From positions 2,520,143 through 2,584,142 of the forward strand of contig NC_045138.2 in NCBI RefSeq assembly GCF_008831285.2: DNA of 64,000 bases. Direction: 5' to 3'. The notes under the pieces were generated by a model, which was not told the origin of the DNA, ran no database searches, and was given only the letters and a program-made list of their open reading frames with translations. Numbering within the stretch: the stretch's first letter is position 1; every line of letters begins with the position of its first letter. Source of the stretch: Nymphaea colorata (lineage: Eukaryota; Streptophyta; Magnoliopsida; Nymphaeales; Nymphaeaceae). Positions 37,796 through 51,100 of the stretch are shown one piece after another. The position numbers were made by a program, and so were the translations under genes.

Positions 37796-39126
37796 TTAAA
37801 AGCCGCGCGTCACCCTCGGATAGGGACATCATGAGCAGTAAATAGTGACGTTTCTCTACTCTTCCTTTGTCATATTGACGGTCTTTATCTTCATTGATGA
37901 GAAGACCCTTTTAGCGACATCTCACATCAAGACCATGCTGCATAAATATTAAATATAAAAAGATCTATAATGTCCACATTTGATTGGAAGTCCAAAAATG
38001 GGTAGCCAATGATGCGGCAATGCATGTGGTTCTCGAAAAAAGAGTTTTTATAACATGTAAGATGTGTTCTAATAACATAATGTGTTTGTTACCAGTCGCT
38101 CTTTAAGAATGCAAGCTCGTCGGAATTAAATTCAAAATCTATTTTAAACAAAATATAAACATCTTAACATATTTGATTAAGACCGTGTTTACAAAAACGC
38201 AATAAGTATTCAAAAAAATTAAAATGCCACAACAATTTTATATGAACTGGTTCGACTCGACCATAAAAAGAAGTTTTTAAAGAAACAATAAAAAGTCAGA
38301 AAAAACATATTATGATAACGTAAATATAGGACTTAATACACTCAAAATAAAATCGTGCATACAAGAATGTGACTTTTATTCAAAAAAAACTAAACTGACA
38401 ATGAAACTGTATGAATTAGTTTTAAGACATGATGTTTACTATAAATTATTTTCACGAAAAAATTATGAGCCGTTCGATTTTATTTATTATAAAAAATAAC
38501 CATTAAATTCAAAACATGCTTAGTTTAACATATGTTTTCTACCAATTTCTCCAGGTTATCTATAGATGACACAAAAAACACCTTAATCATGAGACTACAT
38601 ATTATTATTATTATATTATATATATATATATAAAGAATTGTATCATATTCCGTTTACCTAAAAAACAAAATAACTTATTTCATTAAAAAAACAAATTTAG
38701 ACATAAAAACTAATTTTAGAAACCTAGAAAAAAAGGAAACGAATAAAAAAGAATTAGAAAAACAACGATTTTTGTTAAGCGTTTTTTTTTTTCTGTAAAA
38801 AATTTCGGGTCCTGAAGGAGTCGACCCGTATCCGAGTCATCGATAATGGATAAAATAAAATAATATGCAGAGGAGAGTAGGAATATGCTACATGTATGGG
38901 TCCCACCGATCCCTATCAGAAGCAATTCTGAGCCGTCCGATGTCGACTCCCTGTCCTTCTCTCTGGCCTCTCTACCGTCCGATCTCGCCTCCTGGCCTTC
39001 CGCCACACAGGGCTAAGAGCGAGAGAAAGTGAACTTCGTTTCCCGAAAATCTTGATCCCGAAAGTACCCGTCGTACCGGAGAGGATCATCTTCCTCCAGC
39101 CCCCTCTCCGTCTCTGGTTGCAGAAA
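37796..39126. other. Intergenic and promoter region of the UPF0301 gene
   Basis: No gene up to about 38850. A TA run lies at about 38617-38631. From about 38890 the base composition becomes GC-richer, with CT-rich tracts that fit the leader of the plus-strand gene starting at 39127. No clear TATA box was found. Confidence 0.5.
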
Positions 39127-42100
39127 ATGGAGCTGTGGTCTCTCCAACCGAAGGGAACGAGCGGGGGGATTCTTGTGAAGAAGGCGGCGGTTCCCTGCGT
39201 TGGAAGGAACGGAGGGTTCGGGGGCCCTGAGGGGAGCAGCGGACGGATGCGGCTGGTGAGGGTGTCGCCGTCGAAGCGACCGGTTTTGCCCTCACTAGCC
39301 ACGGCGGATTGGCGGCGGACAGCCGATCGTCTTCGTGCCTCGTCCCCAGGCAAGAAAATTGACTCTTCTATGTTGGTCCTTCTCTCTCTCTCTCTCTTTT
39401 GTTATCTTAACCGGGGGAGTCTTTTTTCTTTTTCTATACTGGTTCTGGATCACACCCTTTCTTTAGTTCTTCTTGCTTTGCGAGTCTCCGTTCTGAGAAG
39501 GGGCTACTTGGTGAATCTGGAATTCTCTTGCAATTTAGATGCTTTGTGGCGTACGACCGTCAAATTAAATCTTAGTTTTTTAGTTTAGTGAACCAAATTC
39601 GTGGAGGAAAATATTATGTTCAGCTGCTAAGATTATTTAGCATATGGGATGTGCTTGTTTGCGCAAAAAAATAGTGACTTTTTGGGGATAAAAAGTGAAG
39701 GACACGATCGTCTGTAAATTTCCAACTGTTTCTTTTGGGTTGTTCGATTGTCAATTTCCGTGTTTTCTGGAAACGATGGTGTCATACTCTTGAAGGAAGT
39801 AATCATTGGCCCCAAAGGGGCTGTTGAAATTTCGAAAGGTGGAGTGATCTGCATAAAGTAGCCGATGATTGGCAAGTCTACGAGTTTCTGGGTTTTTTTA
39901 TGCGTTGCCATTTGCAAGTTGGTCATGTAGAAGATTGTTTCAGAAATTCACTAAAGATGTTTAATTCATTTCCATGTTGCCCGTTTTGATGTATGAACTG
40001 GGTTTTTCTACATTTTACTTGTTTGTGTGAGACTGAATTCCTGGTGTGCTAATCAACCTACTATGAACATGAACCTTGTTGGCGATTAATTCATTTATTC
40101 ATTTTTTAATTTAATTGGGAGAAACTGGACTTCTAAGCGTAGTAGGAATCTTAACTTCATTCCTTTACCATGCATTAGCCGAATCGATGCTCAGGTTTGT
40201 ATCTTTTATACACAGCTCTTCAATGTTAAACGTGCACAACTGCCAGTCTCTCGTGAAGAATAATGCCGACATTCTTGTGGTCCATGAAAATGCTATCGAA
40301 CCCATTAAACTTGTCTGCATAGTATGTGGAATGCAGTTTCAGATCAAATGTTTGGTTCATGATTATCTGTAAGAGAAGTACACAATAAGGGATGCATGAA
40401 GCAAGTGCAGGAAAGGGAATGGTTTCCTATGCAACGGGGGCCCAGTTTCCTGGCAGCTATGGTTTGATCACCTTGGTGCACTAACTTGGTTAGTTGCAAA
40501 GGAAAAATATACAAGTTCACTTTCCTGAATGTATCATTGGGCATTATCCTTTCTAGTTTCTTTATCAATGATGATTTGTGCCTTGTATGCAATTATTGAA
40601 TATTTGTTGTGCACTGCATATGTGAGGGATGATACTCCACTAATATCAATAGAATATTAGAGATAGCCTTCTGAGAAAAAGAAAATGATAGTTATGAACA
40701 TTGAACCATGCGCTCACTTGGCTTTGCAAAAAAGGACAGATGATACCTGAATATAGATGCTAACTCTTAGAAACAGAGTGAAAATTCCAGATAAGCATCA
40801 TTTTAGAAGTACAGTACCGATGAATATTATGATTAACTTTTGATACAGTTCTGGTATGCTGAATAACTTCTCATCTTGGTAGTCAAAAGTACTAAAAAGT
40901 AAAAACAGTATATGAAGGGGGAAAAATGAGGAGGAAGAAGAAGAAGGAAAGGTGAAGAGGAACAATGGGAAAAGTAGAACAAGGAGACGAGAAAATAGGC
41001 AGGCAAAAGATTAGGACTTTTCTTTTTGTTTTTACTTTGGTGCCTAGGTGGCCCAATCTATTTAAAAAGGTGGCATCTGGGTGGGTGCAGGCATGCTGTT
41101 GATAACTAAGCTTCTCACACATCATATATGGCTGGTAAGCGATCAGTGGTAATTGGCTTAACAGATTAACAAGTTAACTTTCCATTCGTGATGTTGTTTG
41201 TACTTCGGTCTTTGTAAAGAGTAGCAGATAGTTATTGGGACAAGTAATTGGACAAATAGAACCTGAGGAAGGCTTAATTAAATAGTTGGCTTTTTGCGCT
41301 GTAGATTCCATTGCTTGGATTTATTGTTGAAAACATTCTCTTCTCACAATTGCTAATGATGACCATGCCTTTTATGCATGTTCAGCACTAGCACTGATAA
41401 TTTTTTTCTTTGAAAACACATCGGTTTGTGTGTGATATTTGGATTAATGTGTTTTAAGATTCCTGATCTACAGAATTTCCGTCTACTGTACTATTTATTT
41501 GTCAATTGTTTACTGTAGAATATTGTTAGTTTCTACTGAAATGTCCCAAGAAATAAAATGTAAATGCTTTGTGGGGTAGATGTAAAGCATGTCTGAGTCA
41601 AAAGAATGTGTAGTTTCTATTTCTCCTGTCGGGTATCCAATTCTTATGTCCATCACCAATTGTAGCTGCTGCCAATTAAGCCTTGCCAATCCACTACCAT
41701 CTAGGCAAAGTGGTTTTGCTTGAAACCAGGTTCTTGAAAGACCAAGTTTGGATAATATCTTTGATGCTGCTGGACATTAATCATCTGTTCTGATGACTGG
41801 AAATCTACGGTCATTACAGGGAGCAGTAGTCAGTCTATTCCTGAAGAAGAGGATGGTCCAGAAGGAAGAAGCAACAAAAATTCTGATGGCATGCAGTCAA
41901 AGGAGAGACCAAACAAGCAATCCAACAAAGAATCAAATGTGTCACAACATGTTGCCACTGACTGGAGAACCTTCAGAGCAAACCTTGTGGCTCAAGAACA
42001 GGTGCTTGTGTCCAACTTGCTGAATATCTACATCTATTTTGGTCGAATACAGCATTTGAAATGACTATGGTATTTTCCATATGAAATTTTATTACATAAA

Positions 42101-43319
42101 ATGATTAAACGTTTAGTCCAAACTTTTTTAAAAAATCCGTTATTATGCAAAACAGAATGTGAAAAGTGACGATCACAATATCTTTCCTTTTGACGTTTAA
42201 AATATCTGATGCATAATAAACCTAATGGATTTTGTGGGAAATGATCAGTGGAGATGTGTTCACTTACGGCTTTCCAAAAGAAGCAACTAGTGGAAACAAA
42301 TCTCTGATCATAAAACAGCACAACTAATTTGCAGACTAGCACTTCTACATGTCTTATGGTTTATCAGTGCCAAACCTTTGAATACTGTTTGATCAAGAAA
42401 ATATATGTTTTCTCTAATTGAGTCAGTTCGTTCCTGAAGCTGACATGTTCAATTCTACCTTGATCTGCTTTGGATCTTCTGGTGAGACCTCCCTTCTCCT
42501 TATTAGTCTGTTGGTATGCTAGACAATTATTATTGAGCCATGTTATGGGCGTGAGTTATTTGTTGTGGTTTGCCTTAAAATAAAATAGAAAATGAGAAAT
42601 TGGAGAAGGTTAATGTCAAAAGAGCTTATTTCGTAAGTGCAAAATTGCTCCAGGTTCAGCTGCTGGATGTGGACGTTAATCATCAGGAATCACATTCTTC
42701 CAGATTGGTCGGCCCAAAGTGGGCACATCCTATACCCTCTCCTGAAGCTGGTTGTGTCCTAGTTGCAACAGAGAAGCTAGATGATACACGCAGTTTTGAG
42801 AGGACCGTAGTCCTTCTCCTCAGAGTAGGAACAAGAGATCCTAAAGAAGGACCATTTGGAGTTGTTATCAATCGTCCACTTCGGAAAACAATCAGGGACA
42901 TGAAACCATCTAATCCCAAGCTTGCAACCACATTTGCAAACTGTTCACTGCACTTTGGCGGTCCACTCCACACAAGCATGTTCCTGGTGACCTCTGGCAG
43001 TAAGTCCCTCCCGGGCTTTGAACCCGTCATTCCAGGTTTATGTTTTGGTGCACGTAATAACCTGGATGAGGCTGCAGAACTTGTAAAGAAGGGGTTGCTA
43101 AAACCTGAGGATTTCAGGTTCTTTATTGGTTACTCTGGGTGGCAACTGGATCAGTTGATGGAGGAGATCGAGCTGAATTATTGGTACGTTGCTGCATGCA
43201 GTGCAAATTTGTTAACCGGACCAGTGGATTCTTTATCAAGCCTGTGGGAAGATGTACTGCAACTGATGGGTGGCCACTACTCTGAATTGAGCAGAAAACC
43301 CCGGCAGGACAGTACATGA
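39127..43319 (+). CDS. UPF0301/DUF179 (AlgH-like) protein, plastid-type
   Basis: Plant member of the AlgH/DUF179 family. The molecular role is unknown; plant members are usually plastid proteins. Three exons, 39127-39349, 41820-42001 and 42654-43319, give 356 residues. The N-terminus (MELWSLQPKGTSGGILVKK and on) is basic and Ser/Arg-rich, as in a transit peptide. Exon 2 is hydrophilic and acidic, ending DWRTFRANLVAQEQ. Exon 3 has the family core: WAHPIPSPEAGCVLVATEKL, GPFGVVINRPL, LHFGGPL, GLCFGARN and FRFFIGYSGWQLDQLMEEI, with the YWYVAACS end. Intron 1 appears to start with GC (CCAG|GCAAGA) and end ATTACAG; phase 1 then closes exactly. Intron 2 is GT-AG. ATG 39127 is the first ATG in the open frame. 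Its 3' side faces the kinase gene. Confidence 0.9.
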
Positions 43320-45141
43320 TACATGGGCCTCTTGGGAGGTGCACTGTGCCATGATGCTCAATGTACATATCATCCATGTCTAAATGTTAGCGCCTGCTAC
43401 AGGTGCTGTTTTCTATTTCAGAATAAGTTAACCTTTGAAGAGGGCAGGAAGTACACGAGGGTGCTGAGTAATATAAGATGTCCAAGGGATATAAATGAAC
43501 ATTTGATGTGGCGATTGCAGCTCTATTTTTAATTGGTAAATTCTCATTATATTCCTGGAGTTGTGGATGCATGTCAAAATGACACAGGTACAAAGGTGAA
43601 TGTGGATTATAGAGGGCTGACCGCTGCATCAACCTGGCTAGTCCAAAGTTACTTAAAATGAAGTGCACCAAATTTTCAATTCGGATAAGCACTAGGTGTC
43701 AATGTGAGTATCTGCAGCTTCAGTATATTATACAGCTTCATAGTCCACGAGGCAGGAAGGCTTTTGGTTTTCCGTTTATGTGGAATTCTTTGATGACGAG
43801 TAACCCTTCAAAAACGAAAACCATTGGGTGAGCCCTCACCAGCTTTACGAGGACAGCATTATGGGAAGCTTTTACTGCAGAATAGTGAGATTGAGACTCA
43901 AGGTCAAATAGACACCTTACATTTCTCTTTTGCCACTGCTCATTGCTCAACACCAACTTTAAAATATAATCCGTAAGACAGTATTGTTTTGCCGAAAACC
44001 TTCAAATATCTCAGATCTCATGTGTCAGGTCTTTGGAGTTCTCGAAATTAGTTTGCCATGTTCAACCTTATCTTCTGATCTTCTGAGCCATGGACCGTTC
44101 GACCATACATTAAATGGAAAAGTTGTTCTTACCTTAGGCATGCCATGGTCAAACTTATAAATAATGTATGTTTTGCTTTAGTAAAAAGCATTCCTAAGAA
44201 GTGGAAAAAAGGAGTCTAAATTTTTAATTAAACCCATGAATATGCGACTTTGATAAAGTGCTCAAGGATGGACCTACGTCGAACGTGCAAATGTGACCGA
44301 GGAATTTGTCATCGCCACAATTAGGCAAGCGTGAGTGTTTCCAGTTCTCTAAGTCAGAGGCGTTGGGAAGAACCCAGTTCTTTTTGTAATAATTGTCATC
44401 TGGTTTAAGGCTTGGCATTTGTTTCGGTCCTATTTTCCTTTTTGGCAGCTTATGAGTACCAATCACCAGCGGTGAACCTCATGTGGCTGCTCTTCTATGG
44501 GTGCTGAAAAAATGTAGTTAGAAACCATTCCGCGAAGCCCTAGATGCTCCATTCAAGTTTCCATGAACAGCGTTATAATAAAACATCAGATTATTCATGC
44601 ACCTTTAACAAAAAGCCACTGCATATGAATCATGATATTTCCCTTTACATACTGCACGACATTTTTTATCATTGAGCAGAAAGATTCGTCTTAGAATGTC
44701 CAGTATGGGAATTTTACACGCGTGCTTATCTTTGAGTATGCCACTTAAGAGGAATGAAATCAATATACATGAAGATTTCGCAGTCTAACAAAAACTGAAA
44801 AATCAATATACATAAGGATTAGTAGAAGTTCTGATGATACTGCAGCTTATCCACATAGTCAAAAGCCTTCAAATCTCTCGAGAAGCAAGCTAGCAGAGTG
44901 AAAACATGACTTTTCAGAGGGGTGTTGATTATAGCACAGATCTCATTTGCAAGAATTTCCAGTGCAATTTCTGCAGCCTGAACTGCCAACATGCGAGGAA
45001 GTCAAAATGCCACAAACATGGGGCTCCGTCGCCCTTCAGCTTTCAGAAGGATCAAGCGCCCCATCCCCCCAACAATTCCCTTTTGAAATTGTTCTCATCC
45101 TCACCCTCAAATAGCTTGTCCAAATGCACGGAAGTCATTGC
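43320..45141. other. Convergent intergenic region, UPF0301 to kinase
   Basis: Both neighbours end here, so the two 3' untranslated regions share this stretch. No supported gene. An 80-codon minus-strand frame (44224-44466) has a protein-like composition but no domain I recognise. Confidence 0.5.
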
Positions 45142-48100
45142 TCAAACATCAGAACTTCCATTAAATCCAGGAACAAGAAGTGCTTCAAATTGGGTTCTCT
45201 CCAGCTCCTGGCTTTTCTTGGTCTTCACCTTATCCAGCCGAGCCTTTCTAACAGCATGTTGGATTTTCCTCTCATGTTCTTTAAGCATCTCATCGATGTT
45301 TCCAGTAGGGGGCAGCAAAGGCCCAGAGTAATGAATTCTGTTCTTCTTACGTCCATAATCCTGTAAACAAGCATCAAGCTACTGAAATCACTGGCATGCA
45401 TTAAAAGTTTGCAAAATTTGCACATTCAGAGCTCAGGCGTGCATACTAGCATACCAAAGACAGATTTGAAAAGCAGAAAAAGAGCCAGAAATGAAAAAAA
45501 TCTGGCTGCAATCTAGTTTCTGGACATAGGTAAAACAATCTAAAGATATCAACACATTTTTCCGTTCGCATTCGAGCATTAAAGCATAGGAAAAATTCTA
45601 GAGGTGACCATTGCATCTACAGTTGAAAGGCTAGATCTACATGTATATTGACAAGTTGGAAGTGTCCCAGGAGTTTGAATCCAAAGACTTTGTACCCTAT
45701 GAAGCTTGGTGTAACCCTCAGCTGACAGTGAACATCAAAGGTTTATCAACTGAAGGCCAGCCCACGTGTTCTACAAGAAGTGTCAAGTTGGAAGGACCAC
45801 AGGGGTCTGAATCCCAAAATTTTCCCCATGAAACTGGGTATATCCTCTTAGAGCCAACGTGTTTTTGGTGATTTATGGGAATGGTCATTCACTTACTAGG
45901 GAGCTTCATACCCCAACTGCCATCCCCCCCTGAAAAGAGGAAGAGAAACGAAAATAAACAAGCATAGAACTACTTACAGTTGAATCCCTGATCCTGTCAT
46001 CTTTCTTATGAGCTGTTGTATGTCTATCGAGTAAATGGTGAGTCCACTGTTGCTTCTCTGATGGTTCAGTGGATTCAGATAGACTATATTCATCCAAAGC
46101 CTGCTCTGGCCAATGCTGTTGCCTTCCTCTTGCCCTGCTATGGTCAGGCTCACCATTGCTTCTCACCGGCAAATCTGACGAGTACGGCAGTTCAGAGGAC
46201 ACATGTGGCATGCAAGATCTTTGTGACCTTAGTTCAGCAGTTGTTGAAGCTTTCACACCCTTGCCACCATGTGATCTACCAGGAACTGTGTGATGATCAC
46301 TCTCCTTTTGCTTCTGATACCTTCCCGGCCCAAAAGCATTGGCATGAATTAAAGGGCCCGAATGGGAGAAGCCATTCTGTGCACTTTCCTGGGGCATGAT
46401 GTTGGGAGGTTCAATAGGGAACCCTGAACCAGCATCCTCTGCTTGAGGTTGATACCTCACGCTGCTACTTTTAGGATTTGCATGGCCATGCCTCCTCTGG
46501 AAAAGCCAAACAAATAAAAAACAATCAGGGCTACAATAAAAACAAAAGGTTTTAATATATTTAGTATTTGCCTTGTCTATCCAAGTACTTATTTTCCTTC
46601 TAATTCTTTTCATTGGCATTTAGCAATGCAAATGAAAATTCCTGTTGCGGACCAAAAAAGCTTATCAGGATTGCTTAAAAGGCTACACGAACTGCCCAAA
46701 AAAGTCAACTTATTAGGTCAAGTCCTTTCATTTGAAATTTAGTTTTTCTTCCTCAGCAAGATCAAAGTATCATGCAGGTGGTCTTTGTAATCTGTTAGCT
46801 CTTAAGTTTGATCGAGCTACCAAAGCTTAAACAGTAAACACAGATAGTGGCATTCTTGTGGGAACTCAAAACTGTCTGTTTAATGTCCAAGTCAAATCCA
46901 GATACTTTGAAACCTATTTCAGTATTTCTATCTATTCATCACTTATGTCAGCATTCAGACGCCAGATCTTCACTCTTTCAGAAAATTGTGGAGACATGAT
47001 CAGCTGAGTGCATTTTCTGTCGATCAATTGGATGGCATGTAAAGGTACTAAGCCACATGAAAGGCAAGTCAGTTGTGGGATTCAGACATCTGGAAGAGAT
47101 CAGAATTCAACTTGAGTAGTTCCATGGAGAATCAGACATTTAATATTTTGTTCAAGGTATAACTACTATGAATTATTCCCGAGTACATTATTCCTCAAAA
47201 AGAAAAAGATAAAAAGGAGAAGCTGTCTGGAACAATGAAACTTAGATGTTCTATGCATATGTTTTCCCTGAGAGAATGTTCTATAATATGATCATGGAAA
47301 AGGTTATGCAGAAAGAAAATTAAAAATATAGATACCTGGAACGAGGCCTGTAGTTCAGCATTTGCTTCTGGTGCTAGCAATGCTCCAGCTGCTCCGAGTC
47401 CTTTACTTCTATTATCAGGTTCGCGTGCATTTCGCCTAAAGTAATCAAGGAAAAGCTACACATGTTAACTCACTTCGCAATCATTTAAAAATATTGTAGA
47501 TTATCATAATCATTTCTGTCCTACTCTGCAAGTCAATATAGACTAGCATCTATCTCTCTCTCTCTCACAAGGATGTACGTGCACCCAAGAACACAAATTT
47601 GCTTGAATAAGTAAACTCATGTTTCCTTAGCTGCTATTATGTCAAACCAGCATCTAGTCACTGGCATAGTTATTTACCAAGGATGTTTAGTACCTATCTT
47701 TTTTATTGGAACTTTTATGGGTTTACCTTGTTATAGACTATGCATACGCACTGATGAACTCATTGGGCATCACAGGGATTCACCTCCTTTATATATATAT
47801 ATGTGTGTGTGTGTGTGTAGATATGTAGACATAAACAGAGTAGCAGAAGATATAAAGAACACTATATGGCATTACAAAACATAAGGAAACATCCATAGTA
47901 TCTCTGTACTGAACAAGTAAATCTGCAAAATTCTATTTTAGTCAGCTGATCTGGATCAACTCAAACTGACTAGTCTAGGGTAATTCCTTTAGGGCCTTGG
48001 CCATTCCAGCTTTTGATTGGATAGCTAATCTTAGCTGACAGTGAGTACTAAGAATTTCTTTCATAAACAGTATAGCTTTCTAAAAACTAAAAAGAATAAA

Positions 48101-51100
48101 GGACTTGCTTATATTCCAACATAAGCTGAGAAAGGTCCACAAATCTGCAATCTGGAAGAATAACAACTCACTGAAAAGCATTATAACATCTCTACAAGAT
48201 AAGAAGTTTAGATCCAGAGAAGAATGCCGGAGCTAATCTTTCCAAATACACTAAGCAGTACTAGTTCAGAAAATTGAAACCTGCCAGTTGCTGGATCGAT
48301 AAATGTTTAAAAGGCATGGCTAAATGCACCATAAACCATGGCTAAAAACATCATAAAGCATCACTACATCATAAACTGTTGCTACTGCTTCTGTTGCATG
48401 GGTGTTTTTAACAATGGTTTCTAAATATTTTGTCATCTGGGAACATCTAGCAGTCGGCTGATTTCATTTCCTCCTACTAGTTCAATAAGATCGACAAATT
48501 AACCTCATATTTCTAGACAACTATAATGTAAACATAACTCATTTGATGTATATTATTCCGTCTTCTATGAGGAACAATTACCAAATACCGTTTCTAGAGC
48601 CTACCCCAAGGAGGCAAGCCTTATTATACAATTGCAGGACCACTGTGAAAGTGACTCTTGAACATTGGGTGGAAAGCCAGAAATATATGAAAGACTAGTT
48701 CTTGGGCAACTCTACAGAACATCCAATTATCACCTTATTTGCCATTAATCTAATCAACAATTTTTAGCATATTCTTTCTAACAAGAAAGTTACTTAGGTG
48801 CCACTAATATAATCAACAATTTTAACATATCCTCTCTAATAAGGACGAAAATCACTTGTGTCTATATCAAAAGCGTACCTCCTAGCTTCATCACGAAGTT
48901 TAACATCAAACTCTTTGCTTGGTGGATATTTTGGCAAACTTGATGGATCACAAGGGAGTGGCTTTGTTGTGAAGAACTGCAAGAAGTTAGAGACCACCCA
49001 GAATTCAGAATTTACTTATGCAATTTGAAACGACACTGAGCAATTATACTATCTGATGAATGAATATGATGGAAAGAACATGTGATGTGCAGAAAGTTAT
49101 CCTAGAACTAGTTATGAAGTCTTGCAGCCCTATCTCAGACAGGCACATGCAAACAAATATACACAACAACGAAAGGAACTTCACAAATGAGGTCTAAAAG
49201 GTATATAATTGCTAGTAAATGTTTTAAAATTGCTTGTGAATCCAGCAACCAAGCACAACGTCTTTGCGAGAAAAACAATAAAATCAATTGTTCAGCAAAC
49301 CATTTATATAGTTCAAGATAGGGACAACAATTTCAGTGAAAGTCAACAAGGTAATTTACTAAAGCAATTTCTACATGCACAACCTACCAACCAAAACCTT
49401 CAGAACTTTAAGTGATGACAATGTTAAAGAAGAAGTTACTGGCTCCAAATTCCAGAGCATAGGAAGGCATTTTATTTCAATTTGCTAACTAGAATGTTCA
49501 AGCTTCTTCAAGTGTGGCACAAAATTATACTATTTGAAACAAGGTGAAGATTCAGAGAATCTCTCTCTCTCTCTTTTCTCTCTCTCACACACACACATCT
49601 GTACATAAAGGATAACACCATTCAGCATAGCAGCTATCTTGCAATTTATCTCTACATGTTTGGCTTCAGCCAGGAAGGAGGGACATATAGCTCGTGAAAC
49701 ATTGTGCGAAACTTCTGGAAGAGGATGCAATGTCAAAAAAGGGTGGGGGGGAGGGGGCTTCTTCATGGACCTAGGCCCATTTTAAAAATTCTCAGCATCC
49801 ATCTCTGCACTTGCACATATACCCAGTGACATAGCCTGCAAAACCTAAGGTGGACTGCCTGAGAAATACAAGATATTGAAAAACTAAAAAATCATTAACA
49901 CCAAACATATGCAATATGTCCATATTTCCCTCAGGACGTCTGTGGGATTACCTTAAACCAGTATTGGAAAAAGGACATGCATAAGGGAGACAAAAATGAG
50001 CAAGGAGATCCAAAGTAATGTTGAAATATTTAAGAAGAAATGAAAATAGCAAATAAATACTTACTTCGCTCTTAAGTGCAGAAGCAGCTGTACCACGGTT
50101 AGCAGGTTCAATGGCAAGAATGGAATCCAATAGAGACAAAGCCGAAGATGGAAAATCCCTGAATGTTTCTGCAACACAACGCTTATATGGTTGCTGAGGT
50201 TTAAAGATGGTTGCATGGGGCAGTTTTGATTTTCTCCAGTAATCTTCTGATGGAGAACCACATAGCTTAAAGATCTTATGCAGCTGCTCGACCTAGAACA
50301 CATTAAAAAATAATAATAATAATCAGAATTAAAAATAACTTTCAAAACATTAGTAGCAGAATGAACACAATGTGACAATTTCGACAGAAGACACAGTAAC
50401 AAAAGGGGTTAAACTGCAAGAGAATGTGAATGCACAAAAGAGGTTATCAAGCAGTCTAGTTTTCATCAACAATGATACAATGACCGCTTCAAAAGTACCT
50501 CAGTTCGTCCTGGCATGATAGGCTTTCCTGCAAGCAATTCAGCAAGGATGCAACCAGTGCTCCATAAATCAACTGCAACATCATATTCTGTTGCACCAAG
50601 TAAAAGCTCTGGAGGTCGATACCATAGTGTCACCACACGGCTTGTCAACGGCTGTTTTTTGTCAGGGTTGAAAAAGGTTGCCAAGCCAAAATCCGCTATC
50701 TGAAGAATACCATTATTGTCAATAAGGAGATTCGATCCCTTAATATCTCGATGCAGAACCCCCCGACTATGGCAATGGTCCAGTCCAAGAAGAAGTTGCT
50801 TCATATAGCATTTAATCTGCCAAAGCAAAATTTAAGTTACAATCCTATATCTCATCTAACAAGAAAAAATTTAAGAATGTTTATGCTCATAAATGGTATA
50901 AAGTTATAAACTACACCCAATGAGAATGTGCCATCAAGTTGAATAGGATAATAGATCAAATTGTGTACAGCTACCTAGCTAGGGAAGTACCTGCGGCTCT
51001 GAGAACTTCACACCTGGCATACCCGCAAGACCAGCAAGATCATGCTCCATATACTCAAACACAAGGTACAAGCTGCAAGACATTCGTGATGTCACAATCC

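Noticed and set aside
40115-40372. 85-codon plus-strand frame as an extra gene or exon
   Set aside because: It lies in the long first intron of the UPF0301 gene, lacks a domain, and is not needed to close the frame.
46016-46399. 127-codon plus-strand frame
   Set aside because: Antisense to the large exon 7 of the kinase gene.
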